From assembly GCA_015657635.1 (NCBI GenBank), contig JACDQM010000167.1:62001-126000 (forward strand): DNA of 64,000 nucleotides, in the 5' to 3' direction. Below the pieces are notes generated by a model. It was not told the DNA's origin, did not search any database, and saw nothing but the letters and a program-made list of their open reading frames with translations. Each line of letters opens with the position of its first letter. Position 1 is the first letter of the stretch. The position numbers and the translations under genes were made by a program. The DNA is from Roseateles sp. Its GTDB lineage: Bacteria > Pseudomonadota > Gammaproteobacteria > Burkholderiales > Burkholderiaceae_C. Below, piece by piece: positions 11,209-22,388 of this stretch.

Positions 11209-12376
11209 TCTTGCGCAATGGCTGCAGACGCTCTCGCCCGAGCTGGGCTTTCTGCGTCTGTTCAACTACATCACCTTCCGCGCGGTGATGGCGGCCATGA
11301 CGGCGCTGTTGATCGGCCTGGCCTTCGGCCCCTGGGTGATTCGCCGGCTGACCGAGATGAAGATCGGCCAGCCGATCCGCCAATACGGCGTGCAGCAGCA
11401 TCTGGCCAAGAGCGGCACGCCGACCATGGGCGGCGTGCTGATCCTGATCGGCATCGGCATTTCCACGCTGCTGTGGTTCGACTGGAGCAACCGCTTCGTC
11501 TGGGTGGTGATGCTGGTGACCATGGGCTTCGGCGCCATCGGCTGGGTGGACGACTGGCGCAAGGTGGTGCGCAAGGATCCAGAGGGCATGCGCAGCCGCG
11601 AGAAGTTCTTCTGGCAATCGCTGATCGGCCTGATCGCGGCGCTGTATCTGGCCTTCAGTGTCTCGGAGACCAGCATCCTGGGCGTCATCGAGCTGTTCTA
11701 CCGCTGGGTCAGCAGCGGCTTCTCCACCGACCTGCCGCCCAAGGCCGACCTGATCGTGCCCTTCTTCAAGACCGTCAGCTATCCGCTGGGCGTGTTCGGC
11801 TTTATCGCGCTGTCCTACTTCGTGATCGTCGGCACCAGCAATGCGGTGAACTTCACCGATGGGCTGGATGGCCTGGCCATCATGCCGGTGGTGCTGGTCG
11901 GCTCGGCGCTGGGCCTGTTTGCCTACCTGACGGGTTCGTCGGTGTTCTCCAAATACCTGCTGCTGCCCTACATCCCGGGTGCCGGCGAGCTGCTGATCTT
12001 CTGCGGCGCGCTGGCGGGGGCAGGTCTTGCCTTTCTGTGGTTCAACGCCCATCCGGCCCAGGTCTTCATGGGTGATGTCGGCGCGCTGTCGCTGGGCGGT
12101 GCACTTGGCACCTTGGCCGTCATCACGCGCCAGGAGATCGTGCTCGGCATCATGGGTGGCATCTTCGTCGCCGAGGTGCTGTCGGTGATGCTGCAGGTCA
12201 GCTGGTTCAAGTACACCAAGAAGAAGTACGGCGAAGGCCGCCGCATCTTCAAGATGGCGCCGCTGCACCACCATTTTGAGAAGTCGGGCTGGAAAGAGAC
12301 CCAGGTGGTGGTGCGCTTCTGGATCATCACGATGCTGCTGTGCCTCGTCGGCCTGGCCAGCCTGAAGCTTCGGTAA
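11198..12376 (+). CDS. mraY: Phospho-MurNAc-pentapeptide transferase MraY
   Basis: Integral membrane enzyme that transfers phospho-MurNAc-pentapeptide to undecaprenyl phosphate, making lipid I. 392 residues with about ten hydrophobic segments. Family motifs are visible: GTPTMGG near 72-78, the Asp-rich WVDDWRK near 115, [10 protein letters not shown] near 220, and the HHHFE loop ([12 protein letters not shown]) near 340. ATG 11198 is preceded by GGAGGC and overlaps the murF end by 11 nt. Confidence 0.97.
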   Translation: MLLSLAQWLQTLSPELGFLRLFNYITFRAVMAAMTALLIGLAFGPWVIRRLTEMKIGQPIRQYGVQQHLAKSGTPTMGGVLILIGIGISTLLWFDWSNRFVWVVMLVTMGFGAIGWVDDWRKVVRKDPEGMRSREKFFWQSLIGLIAALYLAFSVSETSILGVIELFYRWVSSGFSTDLPPKADLIVPFFKTVSYPLGVFGFIALSYFVIVGTSNAVNFTDGLDGLAIMPVVLVGSALGLFAYLTGSSVFSKYLLLPYIPGAGELLIFCGALAGAGLAFLWFNAHPAQVFMGDVGALSLGGALGTLAVITRQEIVLGIMGGIFVAEVLSVMLQVSWFKYTKKKYGEGRRIFKMAPLHHHFEKSGWKETQVVVRFWIITMLLCLVGLASLKLR

Positions 12377-12383
12377 GCCGGCG

Positions 12384-14159
12384 ATGAATCATCTCAAGCG
12401 CCTCAATGTGCTGATCCTCGGGTTGGGTGACTCCGGCCTGGCGATGGCCGCCTGGTGCCTGCGCCATGGCGCGACGGCCCGCGTGTGGGACTCGCGTGAG
12501 GCGCCGCCGCAGCTGGCCGCACTTCGCGAGCAGCTGCCGGGCGTGGTCTTCTTCAGTGGTGCGCTGGATGCTGATGCCTTGAACGGTGTGCAGCTGGTGC
12601 TGAAGAGCCCCGGCCTGTCGCCGCTGGACGAGCGACTGAAGGCCTTGCTGGACGCAGCGCGCGCCCGCAGCGTGCCGGTGCAGGGCGAGCTCGACCTGTT
12701 CGCCCGCGCGCTGGCGGACCTGAAGGCCGAGCGCCGCTACGAGCCCGCCGTGCTGGCCATCACCGGCACCAATGGCAAGACCACCACCACCTGCATGACA
12801 GCGCTGCTGGCCGAGCGCGCCGGCAAGCGCGTGGCGGTGGCTGGCAATATCGGCCCGAGCCTGCTGACCACGCTGCAGCAGGCGCTGGACCTGGAGCCTG
12901 CACCGGTCTTGCCTGAAGCAGCCGCCGACAGGCCTGGCTCGGACGCAACGCAGCCGGTCGAGCCGGTCGTCGAGATCATTGCCAGCGAACACGACGACGA
13001 GCCGGTCGAGGCCTTGGCTGATGCAGAGCCGGCCGCGCCCGAGCGCAGCACGCTGGAAGAAGTGGCCGAGCTGCTGGACGAGCAGCCGCTGCCGATCAAG
13101 CCGCCGGCACCGAAGCCCGCGGTGTTCGAGCATCTGCCCGAGGTCTGGGTGCTGGAGCTGTCGAGCTTCCAGCTCGACACCGTTCAGGGTTTCGAGCCCA
13201 CCGCCGGCGCGGTGCTGAACCTGACCCAGGACCATCTGGACTGGCATGGCGATATGGCCACCTACGGCCGCGCCAAGGCGCGCATCTTCGGCGAGGCTGC
13301 GCTGATGGTGATCAACCGCGACGACCCGCTGGTCGAAGCGATGGTGCCGGCGCCCGTCAAGCTGCAGCAAGGTCGCGGCCGGCCGGGCAAGATGGTGGCG
13401 CGCAAGGTGGTCCGCTTCGGCCTGGACGCGCCGCGCCAACCCGGCGATTACGGCCTGGTCCACGAAGGCGGCATGGCCTGGCTGGTGCGCGCCATGGAGG
13501 CCGACGAGACGCTGAAGAAGCGCAAGGGCGATGCCGACGAAGAACTGATCATCCAGCGCCTGATGCCGGCCGATGCGCTGCGCGTGCGCGGTCGCCACAA
13601 CGCCGCCAATGCGCTGGCCGCATTGGCGCTGGCCAGTGCCGCCGGCTGCGCGCTGGCGCCGATGCTGCATGCGCTGCGCGAATACCGCGGCGAGCCGCAT
13701 CGCGTTGAGTATGTGCTGACGATACGCGGCATTGATTTCTACGACGACTCCAAGGGCACCAATGTCGGTGCCACCGTGGCAGCCATTAGCGGCCTGGGCG
13801 CGGATCGCGCGCCGGCCCGGCTGCTGCTGATCCTGGGCGGCGACGGCAAGGGCCAGGATTTCAGCCCGCTGCGCGAACCGCTGGCCCGCCATGCGCGCGC
13901 GGTGGCCTTGATCGGGCGTGATGCGCCGGCGCTCGAAGCGTCGCTGGCGGCCACGCTGTCCGATGCCGGTGTGACGATGCAGCGCTTCGAGACGCTGCAG
14001 GACGCCACGCGCTGGTGCCTGGCTCAGGCCGTGGAAGGCGATAGCGTGCTGCTCAGCCCGGCCTGCGCCAGCCTGGACATGTTCCGCAACTATGCCCACC
14101 GGGCCGAGGTCTTCGTCGCCACGGCGCAGGACCTGGCCAACGAGGAGGGGCTGGCCTGA
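12384..14159 (+). CDS. murD: UDP-MurNAc-L-alanine:D-glutamate ligase MurD with acidic insertion
   Basis: Adds D-glutamate to UDP-MurNAc-L-Ala. The ATP loop GTNGKTTTT is at 128-136 and the conserved [10 protein letters not shown] follows at 257-266. At 591 residues it is far longer than E. coli MurD (438). Most of the excess is an acidic Pro/Ala/Glu-rich stretch at ~171-249 between the NIGPSLL strand and the ELSSFQL motif, with a second basic insertion at ~340-395. The codon style matches the flanks, so both look native. Starts 7 nt after mraY and joins ftsW by TGATG. Confidence 0.95.
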   Translation: MNHLKRLNVLILGLGDSGLAMAAWCLRHGATARVWDSREAPPQLAALREQLPGVVFFSGALDADALNGVQLVLKSPGLSPLDERLKALLDAARARSVPVQGELDLFARALADLKAERRYEPAVLAITGTNGKTTTTCMTALLAERAGKRVAVAGNIGPSLLTTLQQALDLEPAPVLPEAAADRPGSDATQPVEPVVEIIASEHDDEPVEALADAEPAAPERSTLEEVAELLDEQPLPIKPPAPKPAVFEHLPEVWVLELSSFQLDTVQGFEPTAGAVLNLTQDHLDWHGDMATYGRAKARIFGEAALMVINRDDPLVEAMVPAPVKLQQGRGRPGKMVARKVVRFGLDAPRQPGDYGLVHEGGMAWLVRAMEADETLKKRKGDADEELIIQRLMPADALRVRGRHNAANALAALALASAAGCALAPMLHALREYRGEPHRVEYVLTIRGIDFYDDSKGTNVGATVAAISGLGADRAPARLLLILGGDGKGQDFSPLREPLARHARAVALIGRDAPALEASLAATLSDAGVTMQRFETLQDATRWCLAQAVEGDSVLLSPACASLDMFRNYAHRAEVFVATAQDLANEEGLA

Positions 14160-15433
14160 TGAGCGGCAGCTCGAACTCCGCCGCCGGCGCGCTGTCGCGC
14201 TGGACAGAACGCCTGCGCGCGCTGCTGAGCGGCCGCGAGCCGGCCGAAGCCGTGCCGGTGCGCGACTGGGTCAGCACCTCGGCCGGCCAGCCGACCCGCA
14301 TCGTCGGCTTCGACGTGACGCTGGTGTGGGTGGTGCTGGCCTTGCTGTCGCTGGGCATGCTGATGGTCTATTCGGCCAGCATTGCGCTGCCGGACAACCC
14401 CAAGTTCGGCCGCTACCTGCCGACGCACTTTCTCTACAAGCACATACTGTCCATCGGTCTGGCCTTGTTGGCAGGGCTGATCGTGGTGCAGATCCCGGTG
14501 GCGCTGTGGGAGCGCGCGGCGCCCTGGCTCTTCATCATTGCGCTGCTGCTGCTGATCGTGGTGCTGATTCCGGGCGTGGGCAAGGGCGTCAACGGCGCGC
14601 GCCGCTGGCTGCCGCTGGGGGTGATGAACTTCCAGCCCTCCGAGCTGGCCAAGCTGGCGATGGCGATGTACGCGGCCAACTACATGGTGCGCAAGATGGA
14701 GGTGAAGGAGAACTTCTTCAAAGCCGTCTGGCCGATGATCGTGGCGCTGGGTGTGGTGGGCCTGCTGCTGCTGGCCGAGCCGGACATGGGCGCCTTCATG
14801 GTGATCGCCGCGATCGCGATGGGCATCCTGTTCCTGGGCGGCGTCAACGGCCGCATGTTCTTCCTGGTGATCGCGGTGCTGATCGGCGCCTTCGTGCTGA
14901 TGATCACCTTCAGCGAGTTCCGCCGCGAGCGCATCTTTGCCTACCTGAATCCCTGGGACGAGAAGTATGCGCAGGGCAAGGCATACCAGCTGACGCATTC
15001 GCTGATTGCCTTCGGCCGCGGCGAGCTGTTTGGCCAGGGGCTGGGCAGCAGCGTCGAGAAGCTGCACTACCTGCCTGAGGCGCACACCGACTTCCTGCTG
15101 GCGGTGATCGGCGAAGAGCTCGGTCTGGTGGGTGTGGCGCTGGTGATCTGCGCCTTCTTCTGGCTGTCGCGCCAGCTCTTCCACATCGGCCGCCAGGCGG
15201 TGGCGCTGGACCGCGTCTTCGCCGGCTTGTACGCGCAGGGCGTCGGCATCTGGATGGGCGGCCAGGCCTTCATCAATATCGGCGTGAACCTGGGTGCGCT
15301 GCCGACCAAGGGCCTGACGCTGCCGCTGATGAGCTACGGCGGCTCGGCCATCCTGCTGAACTGCATCGCGCTGGCCATCGTGCTCAGAATCGACATCGAA
15401 AATAGACAGTTGATGAGAGGGGGCAGGGCATGA
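14159..15433 (+). CDS. ftsW: Peptidoglycan glycosyltransferase FtsW (SEDS family)
   Basis: Septal glycan polymerase of the SEDS family, partner of FtsI. 424 residues; a ~55-residue cytoplasmic N terminus precedes ten predicted membrane segments. Motifs seen: [10 protein letters not shown] with FQPSELAK near 145-170, the catalytic-region Asp in AEPDMG near 205, and PLMSYGGSA near 390. ATGA overlap with murG. Confidence 0.97.
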   Translation: MSGSSNSAAGALSRWTERLRALLSGREPAEAVPVRDWVSTSAGQPTRIVGFDVTLVWVVLALLSLGMLMVYSASIALPDNPKFGRYLPTHFLYKHILSIGLALLAGLIVVQIPVALWERAAPWLFIIALLLLIVVLIPGVGKGVNGARRWLPLGVMNFQPSELAKLAMAMYAANYMVRKMEVKENFFKAVWPMIVALGVVGLLLLAEPDMGAFMVIAAIAMGILFLGGVNGRMFFLVIAVLIGAFVLMITFSEFRRERIFAYLNPWDEKYAQGKAYQLTHSLIAFGRGELFGQGLGSSVEKLHYLPEAHTDFLLAVIGEELGLVGVALVICAFFWLSRQLFHIGRQAVALDRVFAGLYAQGVGIWMGGQAFINIGVNLGALPTKGLTLPLMSYGGSAILLNCIALAIVLRIDIENRQLMRGGRA

Positions 15434-16512
15434 CCCGCCATCTCGTCATCATGGCGGCCGGCACTGGCGGCCACATCATTCCCGGCCTGGCCGTGGCCGA
15501 GGAAATGAAGCGCCGCGGCTGGAGCGTCAGCTGGGTGGGTACCGAACAGGGCATGGAGAACCAACTGGTGCCGGCCGCCGGCCTGCCCTTGGATCGCCTG
15601 GCTTTTGCCGGCCTGCGTGGCAAGGGGCTGAAACACACGCTCAAGGGACTGATCGGTCTGGTGCGTGCCTTCGTGCAGAGTCGCCAGGTGCTGGTGACGC
15701 GCGGTGCCGATGCGGTGCTGGGCATGGGCGGCTACGTCTGCCTGCCCGGCGGGCTGATGGCCTGGTTGATGAAGAAGCCGCTGCTGCTGGTGAATGCTGA
15801 TGCGGCCATCCTGCTGTCCAACCGCGGCCTGGCGCGATTTGCCAAGCGCATCGCCTTCGGCTTCGACGGCGCGGCGGCAGCATCGACGCCCAAAGCGGTG
15901 GTCACCGGCAATCCGGTGCGCGCCGAGATCGAGGCGATGGCGCCACCCGCCGAGCGCTACGCCGGTCGCAGCGGTCCGCTGCGCGTGCTGGTGGTCGGCG
16001 GCTCGCTGGGCGCGCAGGCGCTCAATGCCGCGGTGCCGCGTGCGCTGGCGCTGTGGCCGGCCGAGACGCGGCCCATCGTCACCCATCAAACCGGGCAGGC
16101 CAACTTCACCACCGTGCAGGCGGCCTATCACGCGGCCGGCGTGCAGGCCGAGTTGCTGCCCTTCATCGACAACATGGCCGCGCGCCTGGCGGACTGCGAC
16201 CTGATCATCTGCCGCGCGGGCGCCATCACCGTCAGCGAACTGTGCGCGGCTGGCGTGCCGGCCGTGCTGGTGCCCTTGGTCGTAAGTACGACGGCCCACC
16301 AGCGTGACAACGCACGTTTCATGGCTCAGCACGATGCAGCCATCCACCTGCCACAGGACGAGCTGACAGCCGAGAAGCTGCATACGCTGCTGAGCGGCCT
16401 GAGCCGCGAGCAGCTGCTGACGATGGCGGTGCGCGCGCATGGCCTGGCGCGTCCGCGTGCCGCCGGCCGCGTGGCCGACGAAATCGAGAAACTGGCAGGG
16501 GCCGCGGCATGA
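15430..16512 (+). CDS. murG: Lipid II synthase MurG (GlcNAc transferase)
   Basis: Transfers GlcNAc to lipid I on the inner face of the membrane. 360 residues of the GT-B fold. The N-terminal glycine-rich loop AAGTGGHI (9-16) and second G-loop [12 protein letters not shown] (~190) are visible, along with [11 protein letters not shown], the UDP-GlcNAc site, near 260. Overlaps ftsW and murC by 4 nt each. Confidence 0.97.
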   Translation: MTRHLVIMAAGTGGHIIPGLAVAEEMKRRGWSVSWVGTEQGMENQLVPAAGLPLDRLAFAGLRGKGLKHTLKGLIGLVRAFVQSRQVLVTRGADAVLGMGGYVCLPGGLMAWLMKKPLLLVNADAAILLSNRGLARFAKRIAFGFDGAAAASTPKAVVTGNPVRAEIEAMAPPAERYAGRSGPLRVLVVGGSLGAQALNAAVPRALALWPAETRPIVTHQTGQANFTTVQAAYHAAGVQAELLPFIDNMAARLADCDLIICRAGAITVSELCAAGVPAVLVPLVVSTTAHQRDNARFMAQHDAAIHLPQDELTAEKLHTLLSGLSREQLLTMAVRAHGLARPRAAGRVADEIEKLAGAAA

Positions 16513-17909
16513 AGCACGCCGTCAAACACATTCATTTCATCGGCATCGGCGGTGCCGGCATGAGCGGCATCGCCGAGATCCTGCACAAGCTGGGTTACAC
16601 GGTGAGCGGCTCCGACCAGATCGACAGCGAGACGCTGCAGCGCTTGGCAGGCTTGGGCCTTCAGGTGCAGGTGGGACACACGGCGTCGCACATTGCCGGC
16701 GCGCAGGTGGTGGTGGTGTCCACCGCGATCAAGCCCGACAACCCCGAGCTGCTGGCGGCCCGCGCCGCCAACGTGCCGGTGGTGCAACGTGCGGTGATGC
16801 TGGCCGAGCTGATGCGCCTGAAGAAGGGCATCGCGATTGCGGGCACGCATGGCAAGACCACCACCACCTCGCTGGTCACCTCGGTGCTGGCTGAGGCCGG
16901 CGTGGAGCCGACCTTCGTGATCGGCGGCAAGCTCAATGCGGCTGGTGCGAATTCGCAGCTCGGTTCGGGCGAGTACATCGTGGTGGAGGCCGATGAGAGC
17001 GATGCCTCCTTCCTGAACCTGCTGCCGATGCTGGCGGTCGTCACCAATATCGATGCCGACCATATGGACACCTATGGCCATGACTTCGGCAATCTGAAGA
17101 CGGCGTTCGTCGACTTCCTGCACAAGATGCCCTTCTACGGCGCGGCCGTGGTGTGCGGCGACGATGCCGGCGTGCGCGACATCCTGCCGCGCCTGCAGCG
17201 CCCGGTGATCAGCTACGGCTTCGACGCCGGCAACGAGCTGCGCGCCGAGGAGGTGGAGGCGCTGGAAGGCGGGCGCATGCGTTTTGTCGCGCGCAGCGCC
17301 GGCCAGCCCGATCTGCCTGTGACGCTCAATCTGGCCGGCAGGCATAACGTGCTGAACGCGCTGGCCGCGATCGCGGTGGCGCGCGAGATCGAGCTGCCGG
17401 ATGCGCCGATCGCCGCGGCCCTGGCCAAATTCCGCGGCGTCGGCCGGCGCTTCCAGCGCTGGGGCGAGCTGCGCTCAGCCGATGGCGGCCGCTTCACGCT
17501 GATTGACGACTACGGCCACCACCCGGTGGAGATGGCCGCGGTGCTGTCCGCCGCACGCGGTGCGTTTCCGGGCCGTCGCCTGGTGCTGGCCTTCCAGCCG
17601 CACCGTTACACCCGCACACGCGACTGCTTCGAGGACTTCGTGCGCGTGATCGGGGCTGCCGATGCGGTGCTGCTGACCGAGGTCTATGCCGCCGGCGAAG
17701 CGCCCATCGTTGCGGCCGACGGCCGGGCGCTGGCGCGTGCGCTGCGCGTGGCGGGTCAGCTGGAGCCGGTGTTCGTCGACACGGTGGCGGCGCTGCCGCA
17801 GGCCATCGCCCAGCAGACGCGCAACGGCGATGTGGTGATCGTGATGGGGGCCGGCTCGATCGGTGCGGTGCCGGCGCAGTGCGCAGAACTTTTGAAGGAT
17901 GTCCAGTGA
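16509..17909 (+). CDS. murC: UDP-MurNAc:L-alanine ligase MurC
   Basis: First amino-acid ligase of the muropeptide pathway. 466 residues. N-terminal dinucleotide-like loop [14 protein letters not shown] (13-26), ATP loop GTHGKTTTT near 117-125, the [10 protein letters not shown] motif near 160-170 and DDYGHHPVE near 335. Joined to ddl by TGATG. Confidence 0.97.
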   Translation: MKHAVKHIHFIGIGGAGMSGIAEILHKLGYTVSGSDQIDSETLQRLAGLGLQVQVGHTASHIAGAQVVVVSTAIKPDNPELLAARAANVPVVQRAVMLAELMRLKKGIAIAGTHGKTTTTSLVTSVLAEAGVEPTFVIGGKLNAAGANSQLGSGEYIVVEADESDASFLNLLPMLAVVTNIDADHMDTYGHDFGNLKTAFVDFLHKMPFYGAAVVCGDDAGVRDILPRLQRPVISYGFDAGNELRAEEVEALEGGRMRFVARSAGQPDLPVTLNLAGRHNVLNALAAIAVAREIELPDAPIAAALAKFRGVGRRFQRWGELRSADGGRFTLIDDYGHHPVEMAAVLSAARGAFPGRRLVLAFQPHRYTRTRDCFEDFVRVIGAADAVLLTEVYAAGEAPIVAADGRALARALRVAGQLEPVFVDTVAALPQAIAQQTRNGDVVIVMGAGSIGAVPAQCAELLKDVQ

Positions 17910-18898
17910 TGAATCTGGATCTGAATATCGACCCCAAGGCCCTGGGCAAGGTGGCGGTGCTGATGGGCGGCCATTCGGCGGAGCGCGAGGTTTCGCTGAC
18001 CATGTCGGGCCCGGGCGTGCTGGCCGCGCTGCGCGGCGTCGGCGTGGATGCCCATGCTTTCGATCCGGCCGAGCGCGCCCTGGGCGAGCTCAAGAGCGAG
18101 GGCTTTGCGCGCTGCTTCATCGCACTGCATGGCCGCGGCGGCGAGGACGGCACGGTGCAGGGCGCGCTGGAGTGGCTGGGCATTCCCTACACCGGCTCCG
18201 GCGTGATGGCCTCGGCGATCGCGATGGACAAGATCGTCACCAAGCGCCTGTGGCGCGGCGATGGCCTGCCCACGCCGCGCTGGCTGAGCCTTAAGAAGGG
18301 CGAGCTGACGCGCGAGCGTGTGCGCCAGGTGCCCGATGAGCTGGGCCTGCCGCTGTTCGTCAAGCCGCCGCACGAGGGTTCCAGCATCGGCGCCAGCAAG
18401 GTTGCGGGCTATTCGGACATGCAGCAGGCGGTCGAGCTGGCGGCGCAGTACGACGCCGAAGTGCTGTGCGAGGAGTTCATCGAAGGCGAGGAGCTGACCT
18501 GCCCGGTGCTGGGCGAGGGCGACAGCGCCTTCGCGCTGCCGGTGGTGCGCATCCGCGCCCCCGAGGGCGACTACGACTACCAGAACAAGTACTTCACCGA
18601 CGTCGTCAAGTACGACTGCCCGAGCGGCCTGCCCGAAGCGCTGGAGCGTGAGATCCAGGCCCTGGTGGTGGCGGCCTACCGCTCGCTGGGCTGCCGCGGC
18701 TGGGGCCGCGCCGACCTGATGCTGCGCAAGCAGGACATGAAGCCCTTCCTGCTGGAGATGAACACCGCACCGGGCATGACCTCGCACTCGCTGGCGCCGA
18801 TCTCGGCCCAGGCGGCCGGCATCTCCTACGAACAACTGTGCCTGTGGCTGCTGGCCAGCGCGCCTGGATCAGCAGGGCTGAGCCCCAGAGCCCCATGA
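17909..18898 (+). CDS. ddl: D-alanine:D-alanine ligase
   Basis: ATP-grasp enzyme that makes the D-Ala-D-Ala substrate of MurF. 329 residues. Motifs: [11 protein letters not shown] near 21-31, the lid and ATP region [11 protein letters not shown] near 151, and the metal-binding [12 protein letters not shown] near 290-301. The frame is open further upstream, but ATG 17909 has AAGGATG in front and overlaps the murC stop, so it is preferred. ATGA overlap with ftsQ. Confidence 0.96.
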   Translation: MNLDLNIDPKALGKVAVLMGGHSAEREVSLTMSGPGVLAALRGVGVDAHAFDPAERALGELKSEGFARCFIALHGRGGEDGTVQGALEWLGIPYTGSGVMASAIAMDKIVTKRLWRGDGLPTPRWLSLKKGELTRERVRQVPDELGLPLFVKPPHEGSSIGASKVAGYSDMQQAVELAAQYDAEVLCEEFIEGEELTCPVLGEGDSAFALPVVRIRAPEGDYDYQNKYFTDVVKYDCPSGLPEALEREIQALVVAAYRSLGCRGWGRADLMLRKQDMKPFLLEMNTAPGMTSHSLAPISAQAAGISYEQLCLWLLASAPGSAGLSPRAP

Positions 18899-19734
18899 AA
18901 CCCCGCATGGACGCCGCCACCCAGCCGCTGCCGCCCGACATCCGTCTGATGAACGGTGTCACGGCGCTGCTGCTGGCCGGCCTCGTGCTGGCGGTGCTGG
19001 CGCTGGCGGTGCACAAGCTGGTGCGTCTGCCGGCTTTCGCGATCCGCCACATCCAGGTGGAAGGCGAAGTCGGCCGCAACAGCGTGGCGTCCTTGCGGGC
19101 CAATGCGCTGCCGCGGCTGTCGGGCAACTTCCTCACGCTGAAGCTGTCGCAGGGACGCGCGGCCTTCGAGGCGGTGCCCTGGGTGCGACGCGCGACGGTG
19201 CAGCGCGTCTGGCCGAACCAGATTCATGTGCGCCTTGAGGAACACCAGCCGGCCGCCTATTGGGAAAGCCGGCCCGAGGGCGCCGATGCTCAAAGCGATG
19301 CCGCGGCGGAGCGCGCGCTGGTCAATTCCTTCGGCGAGGTCTTCGAGGCCAATCTGGGCGATGTCGAGGACGAGAACCTGCCGGTCCTGGCCGGCCCCGA
19401 CGGACGCGCCGCGCAGATGCTGGCCATGTGGCGACAGCTGCAGGCGCAGAGCAAGGTATTGGACGACGCGGTGGAGCGGCTCGACCTGTCCAGCCGCGGC
19501 TCCTGGCGCGTCACGCTGGAGCGCGGCGCGGTGATCGAGCTGGGCCGCGGCAGCGATGCCGAGGTGCTGGCGCGCTATGCGCAGTTCGCTCAATCACTTC
19601 CACAAATCATGGCGCACTACCAAACCCAGCTTGCCACGGCCGATCTGCGCCATGCCGAGGGGTTCGCAGTGCGTCTGCGCGGTGTATCGACAGCGCCCGT
19701 CGTCCCCGTCCGGGGCCGGGCCAAGAAAACGTGA
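18895..19734 (+). CDS. ftsQ: Cell division protein FtsQ
   Basis: Divisome scaffold, 279 residues. A short cytoplasmic N terminus is followed by one membrane segment (~20-42), a POTRA domain starting at [10 protein letters not shown] (~52-120), and the beta domain with [15 protein letters not shown] near 205-220. Start ATG 18895 overlaps the ddl stop. FtsQ links FtsBL and FtsWI to the cytoplasmic ring. FtsA begins 6 nt after its stop. Confidence 0.95.
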   Translation: MKPRMDAATQPLPPDIRLMNGVTALLLAGLVLAVLALAVHKLVRLPAFAIRHIQVEGEVGRNSVASLRANALPRLSGNFLTLKLSQGRAAFEAVPWVRRATVQRVWPNQIHVRLEEHQPAAYWESRPEGADAQSDAAAERALVNSFGEVFEANLGDVEDENLPVLAGPDGRAAQMLAMWRQLQAQSKVLDDAVERLDLSSRGSWRVTLERGAVIELGRGSDAEVLARYAQFAQSLPQIMAHYQTQLATADLRHAEGFAVRLRGVSTAPVVPVRGRAKKT

Positions 19735-19740
19735 GGGCAT

Positions 19741-20970
19741 ATGGCCAAGGAATACAAGGATCTGGTCGTTGGTTTGGATATCGGCACCGCCAAGATCATG
19801 GCGGTGGTGGCCGAGGTGCTGGGCAATGGTGAACTGCGCATCGCCGGCCTGGGCGTGGCGCCTTCGCATGGCCTCAAGCGCGGCGTGGTGGTGAACATCG
19901 ACGCGACAGTGCAGTCGATCCAGCAGGCGCTGAAGGAGGCCGAGATGATGGCCGACTGCAAGATCGGCCGCGTCTACACCGGCATCACCGGCAGCCATAT
20001 CCGCGGCCAGAACTCCACCGGCATGGTGATCGTGCGTGACAAGGAGGTCACGCCGGTTGATGTCGCCCGGGTGGTTGAAACCGCCAAGGCCATCAACATC
20101 CCCAACGACCAGCGCCTGCTGCTGGTCGAGCCGCAGGAATTCATCATCGACGGCCATGAGGTCAAGGAACCGGTCGGCATGAGCGGCGGGCGCCTGGAAG
20201 TCAAGGTGCACATCGTCACCGGCGCGCAGAGCGCGGCCGAGAACATCGTCAAGTGCGTGCGCCGCTGCGGCCTGGAGGTCGACCAGCTGGTGCTCAACCC
20301 GAGCGCCTCCAGCGCCGCCGCGCTGACCGCCGACGAGCGGGATTTGGGGGTGGCGCTGGTGGATATCGGCGCCGGCACCACCGACGTGGCGATATTCACC
20401 GGCGGCTCGATCCGCCATACCGCGGTAATCCCGATCGCCGGGGATTTGATCACCAGCGATATCGCGATGGCCTTGCGCACCCCGACCAAGGATGCCGAGG
20501 AAATCAAGGTCGAGTATGGCGTGGCGAAACAATTGCTGGCCGACCCGTCCGATCAGGTTGAGGTTCCCGGGCTGGGTGACCGCGCCCCCCGCATGCTTTC
20601 AAAACAAGCACTTGCCGGAGTTATTGAACCCCGAGTCGAGGAAATATTCTCGCTGGTGCATCAGGTCATCCGCGAAAGTGGTTACGAGGAGTTGCTGTCG
20701 TCAGGGATTGTCTTGACGGGTGGATCGGCGGTGATGCCGGGGATGGTCGAGCTGGCCGAGGACATATTCCTGAAACCCGTGCGGCGCGGCAACCCGACCT
20801 ATAGCGGCGCCTTGTTCGATATGGTTTCCAACCCGCGTTCGGCCACCGTCATGGGTTTGCTGGAAGAGGCGCGTCTGTCGCGCACCCGGGGTTTGAAGGC
20901 GGCGCAGCAGGCCGGTTCCATGAAAACTCTGATGGGACGGGCCAAGGATTGGTTTCTCGGTAATTTTTGA
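19741..20970 (+). CDS. ftsA: Cell division protein FtsA
   Basis: Actin-like membrane tether of the Z-ring, 409 residues. The phosphate-1 loop VGLDIGTAKI is near residues 10-19, phosphate-2 LVDIGAGTTDVAIF near 207-220, and the adenosine motif VLTGGSAVMPGM near 323. The C-terminal amphipathic membrane-targeting helix is AKDWFLGNF. The last gene in the tight overlap chain; a 104-nt gap separates it from ftsZ. Confidence 0.98.
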   Translation: MAKEYKDLVVGLDIGTAKIMAVVAEVLGNGELRIAGLGVAPSHGLKRGVVVNIDATVQSIQQALKEAEMMADCKIGRVYTGITGSHIRGQNSTGMVIVRDKEVTPVDVARVVETAKAINIPNDQRLLLVEPQEFIIDGHEVKEPVGMSGGRLEVKVHIVTGAQSAAENIVKCVRRCGLEVDQLVLNPSASSAAALTADERDLGVALVDIGAGTTDVAIFTGGSIRHTAVIPIAGDLITSDIAMALRTPTKDAEEIKVEYGVAKQLLADPSDQVEVPGLGDRAPRMLSKQALAGVIEPRVEEIFSLVHQVIRESGYEELLSSGIVLTGGSAVMPGMVELAEDIFLKPVRRGNPTYSGALFDMVSNPRSATVMGLLEEARLSRTRGLKAAQQAGSMKTLMGRAKDWFLGNF

Positions 20971-20976
20971 GCTGAG

Positions 20977-20990
20977 TCGCGACGTCGCGA
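20977..20990. promoter_or_regulatory. 14-bp perfect palindrome between ftsA and ftsZ
   Basis: TCGCGACGTCGCGA is self-complementary and lies in the 104-nt ftsA-ftsZ gap, where many bacteria carry an ftsZ promoter. A second small dyad, GGGGTATTCCCC, follows at about 21016-21027. I infer a regulator site, but no named binding protein fits with certainty. Confidence 0.35.
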
Positions 20991-21074
20991 ATCTGCGACC
21001 AGGGCTCAAATAAAGGGGTATTCCCCGTAGTTTTTCACGTGTGGCAACGGCACAATTGGCGAAGGAGGTTTGAT

Positions 21075-22302
21075 ATGGCGATCGAGATGATCGAAGAGTT
21101 TGACCAGGGCACCCAGATCAAGGTGATCGGCGTCGGTGGCGGCGGCGGAAACGCGGTTGACCACATGATTGCCCAGGGCGTGCAAGGCGTGGAGTTCATC
21201 TGCGCCAATACCGATGCCCAGGCGCTCAACCGTTCCAAGGCCGACCAACTCCTGCAGCTTGGCAGCACCGGCCTCGGCGCCGGCGCCAAGCCCGAGATGG
21301 GCAAGGCCGCCGCCGAGGAGGCCGAAGCCCGCATCCGCGAATCCATCCAGGGTGCCAATATGCTGTTCATCACCGCCGGCATGGGCGGTGGTACCGGCAC
21401 GGGCGCTGCGCCGGTGATTGCCCGCGTCGCCAAGGAAATGGGCATCCTGACGGTCGGCGTGGTGACCAAGCCCTTCGAGTTCGAGGGCAACCGCCGCTCC
21501 AAGGCCGCCGATTCCGGCCTGGCCGAGCTGGAAGCCAATGTCGACTCGCTGATCGTCGTGCTGACGACAAGCTGCTGGATGTGCTGGGCGACGACGTCAC
21601 GCAAGACCAGGCCTTCGCGCACGCCAACGACGTGCTGAAGAACGCGGTCGGCGGCATCTCGGACATCATCCATATGCCCGGACTGGTCAACGTCGACTTC
21701 GAAGACGTCAAGACCGTGATGAGCGAGCCCGGCAAGGCCATGATGGGCACGGCAGTGGCCGGCGGCCCGGACCGTGCCAGCAAGGCTGCCGAGGCGGCCG
21801 TGGCCTGCCCGCTGCTGGAAGGCATCGATCTGTCCGGCGCGCGCGGCGTGCTGGTGCTGATCGCCGCCAACCGCAACACCTTCAAGCTGGCAGAAAGCCG
21901 CAATGCGATGAACGCGATCAAGCGCTACGCCGCTGAAGACGCGCACATCATCTACGGCACGGCCTACGACGAGAGCCTGGGCGACCAGCTGCGCGTCACC
22001 GTGATCGCCACCGGCCTGAGCTCCAGCCGCGCGCGCGCCCAAGCGCCGCTGCAGGTGGTGCAGACCCAGGCGGCACTGCGCACCGGCACCGACAACCTGC
22101 CGGTGCTGAACCAGGCGGTAAGCCTGCCGGGCAATGGCGCCACGTCGAGCGCCCCGTCGATGGGTGGCAACGATTTCGCCGGCATGAGCGTGCCCAGCGT
22201 CTGGCGTCATGGCCGCACGGCGCCGCCAAGGTCGAAGCCCTGTCGTCCAACGGCATGGACGAGATCGAGATCCCCGCCTTCCTGCGCAAGCAAGCTGACT
22301 GA
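21075..22302 (+). CDS. ftsZ: Cell division GTPase FtsZ (two frameshifts in this sequence)
   Basis: Tubulin-like GTPase that forms the division ring. ATG 21075 follows a strong AAGGAGG. The GTP signature GGGTGTG is at 104-110. Reading breaks near 21564, where LIVVL should continue as [11 protein letters not shown] and one base is missing. It breaks again near 22215, just before [21 protein letters not shown], the C-terminal tail that binds FtsA and ZipA; there too one base is missing. With both restored the protein has 409 residues and no other defect. FtsZ is essential, so these are probably sequencing errors, not a pseudogene. Confidence 0.92.
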
Positions 22303-22388
22303 GATGGGACCGAGGACATGCCATGCACAGACAGTCCTCAGGACTGTCTGAGTCCGGGCTCAGCCCTGTGGCATGTCCGACGCCCATC
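22303..22388. other. Folded nested-stem element directly after ftsZ
   Basis: Starting at the base after the ftsZ stop, nested inverted repeats pair. GATGGG (22303-22308) pairs with CCCATC (22383-22388), and GGACATGCCA (22314-22323) with TGGCATGTCC (22369-22378). Inside, CAGACAGTCC (22328-22337) pairs with GGACTGTCTG (22341-22350) over a 3-nt loop, followed by a GGGCT/AGCCC dyad. All named stems are perfect. There is no U-tract, so it is not a standard intrinsic terminator. It could end or protect the dcw transcript, or be a REP-like repeat. From 22389 to 22640 I see nothing coding. Confidence 0.6.

Noticed and set aside
22303-22388. tRNA gene suggested by the branched stems
   Set aside because: No acceptor CCA, T-loop GTTCRA or anticodon-arm arrangement; stem lengths do not match tRNA.
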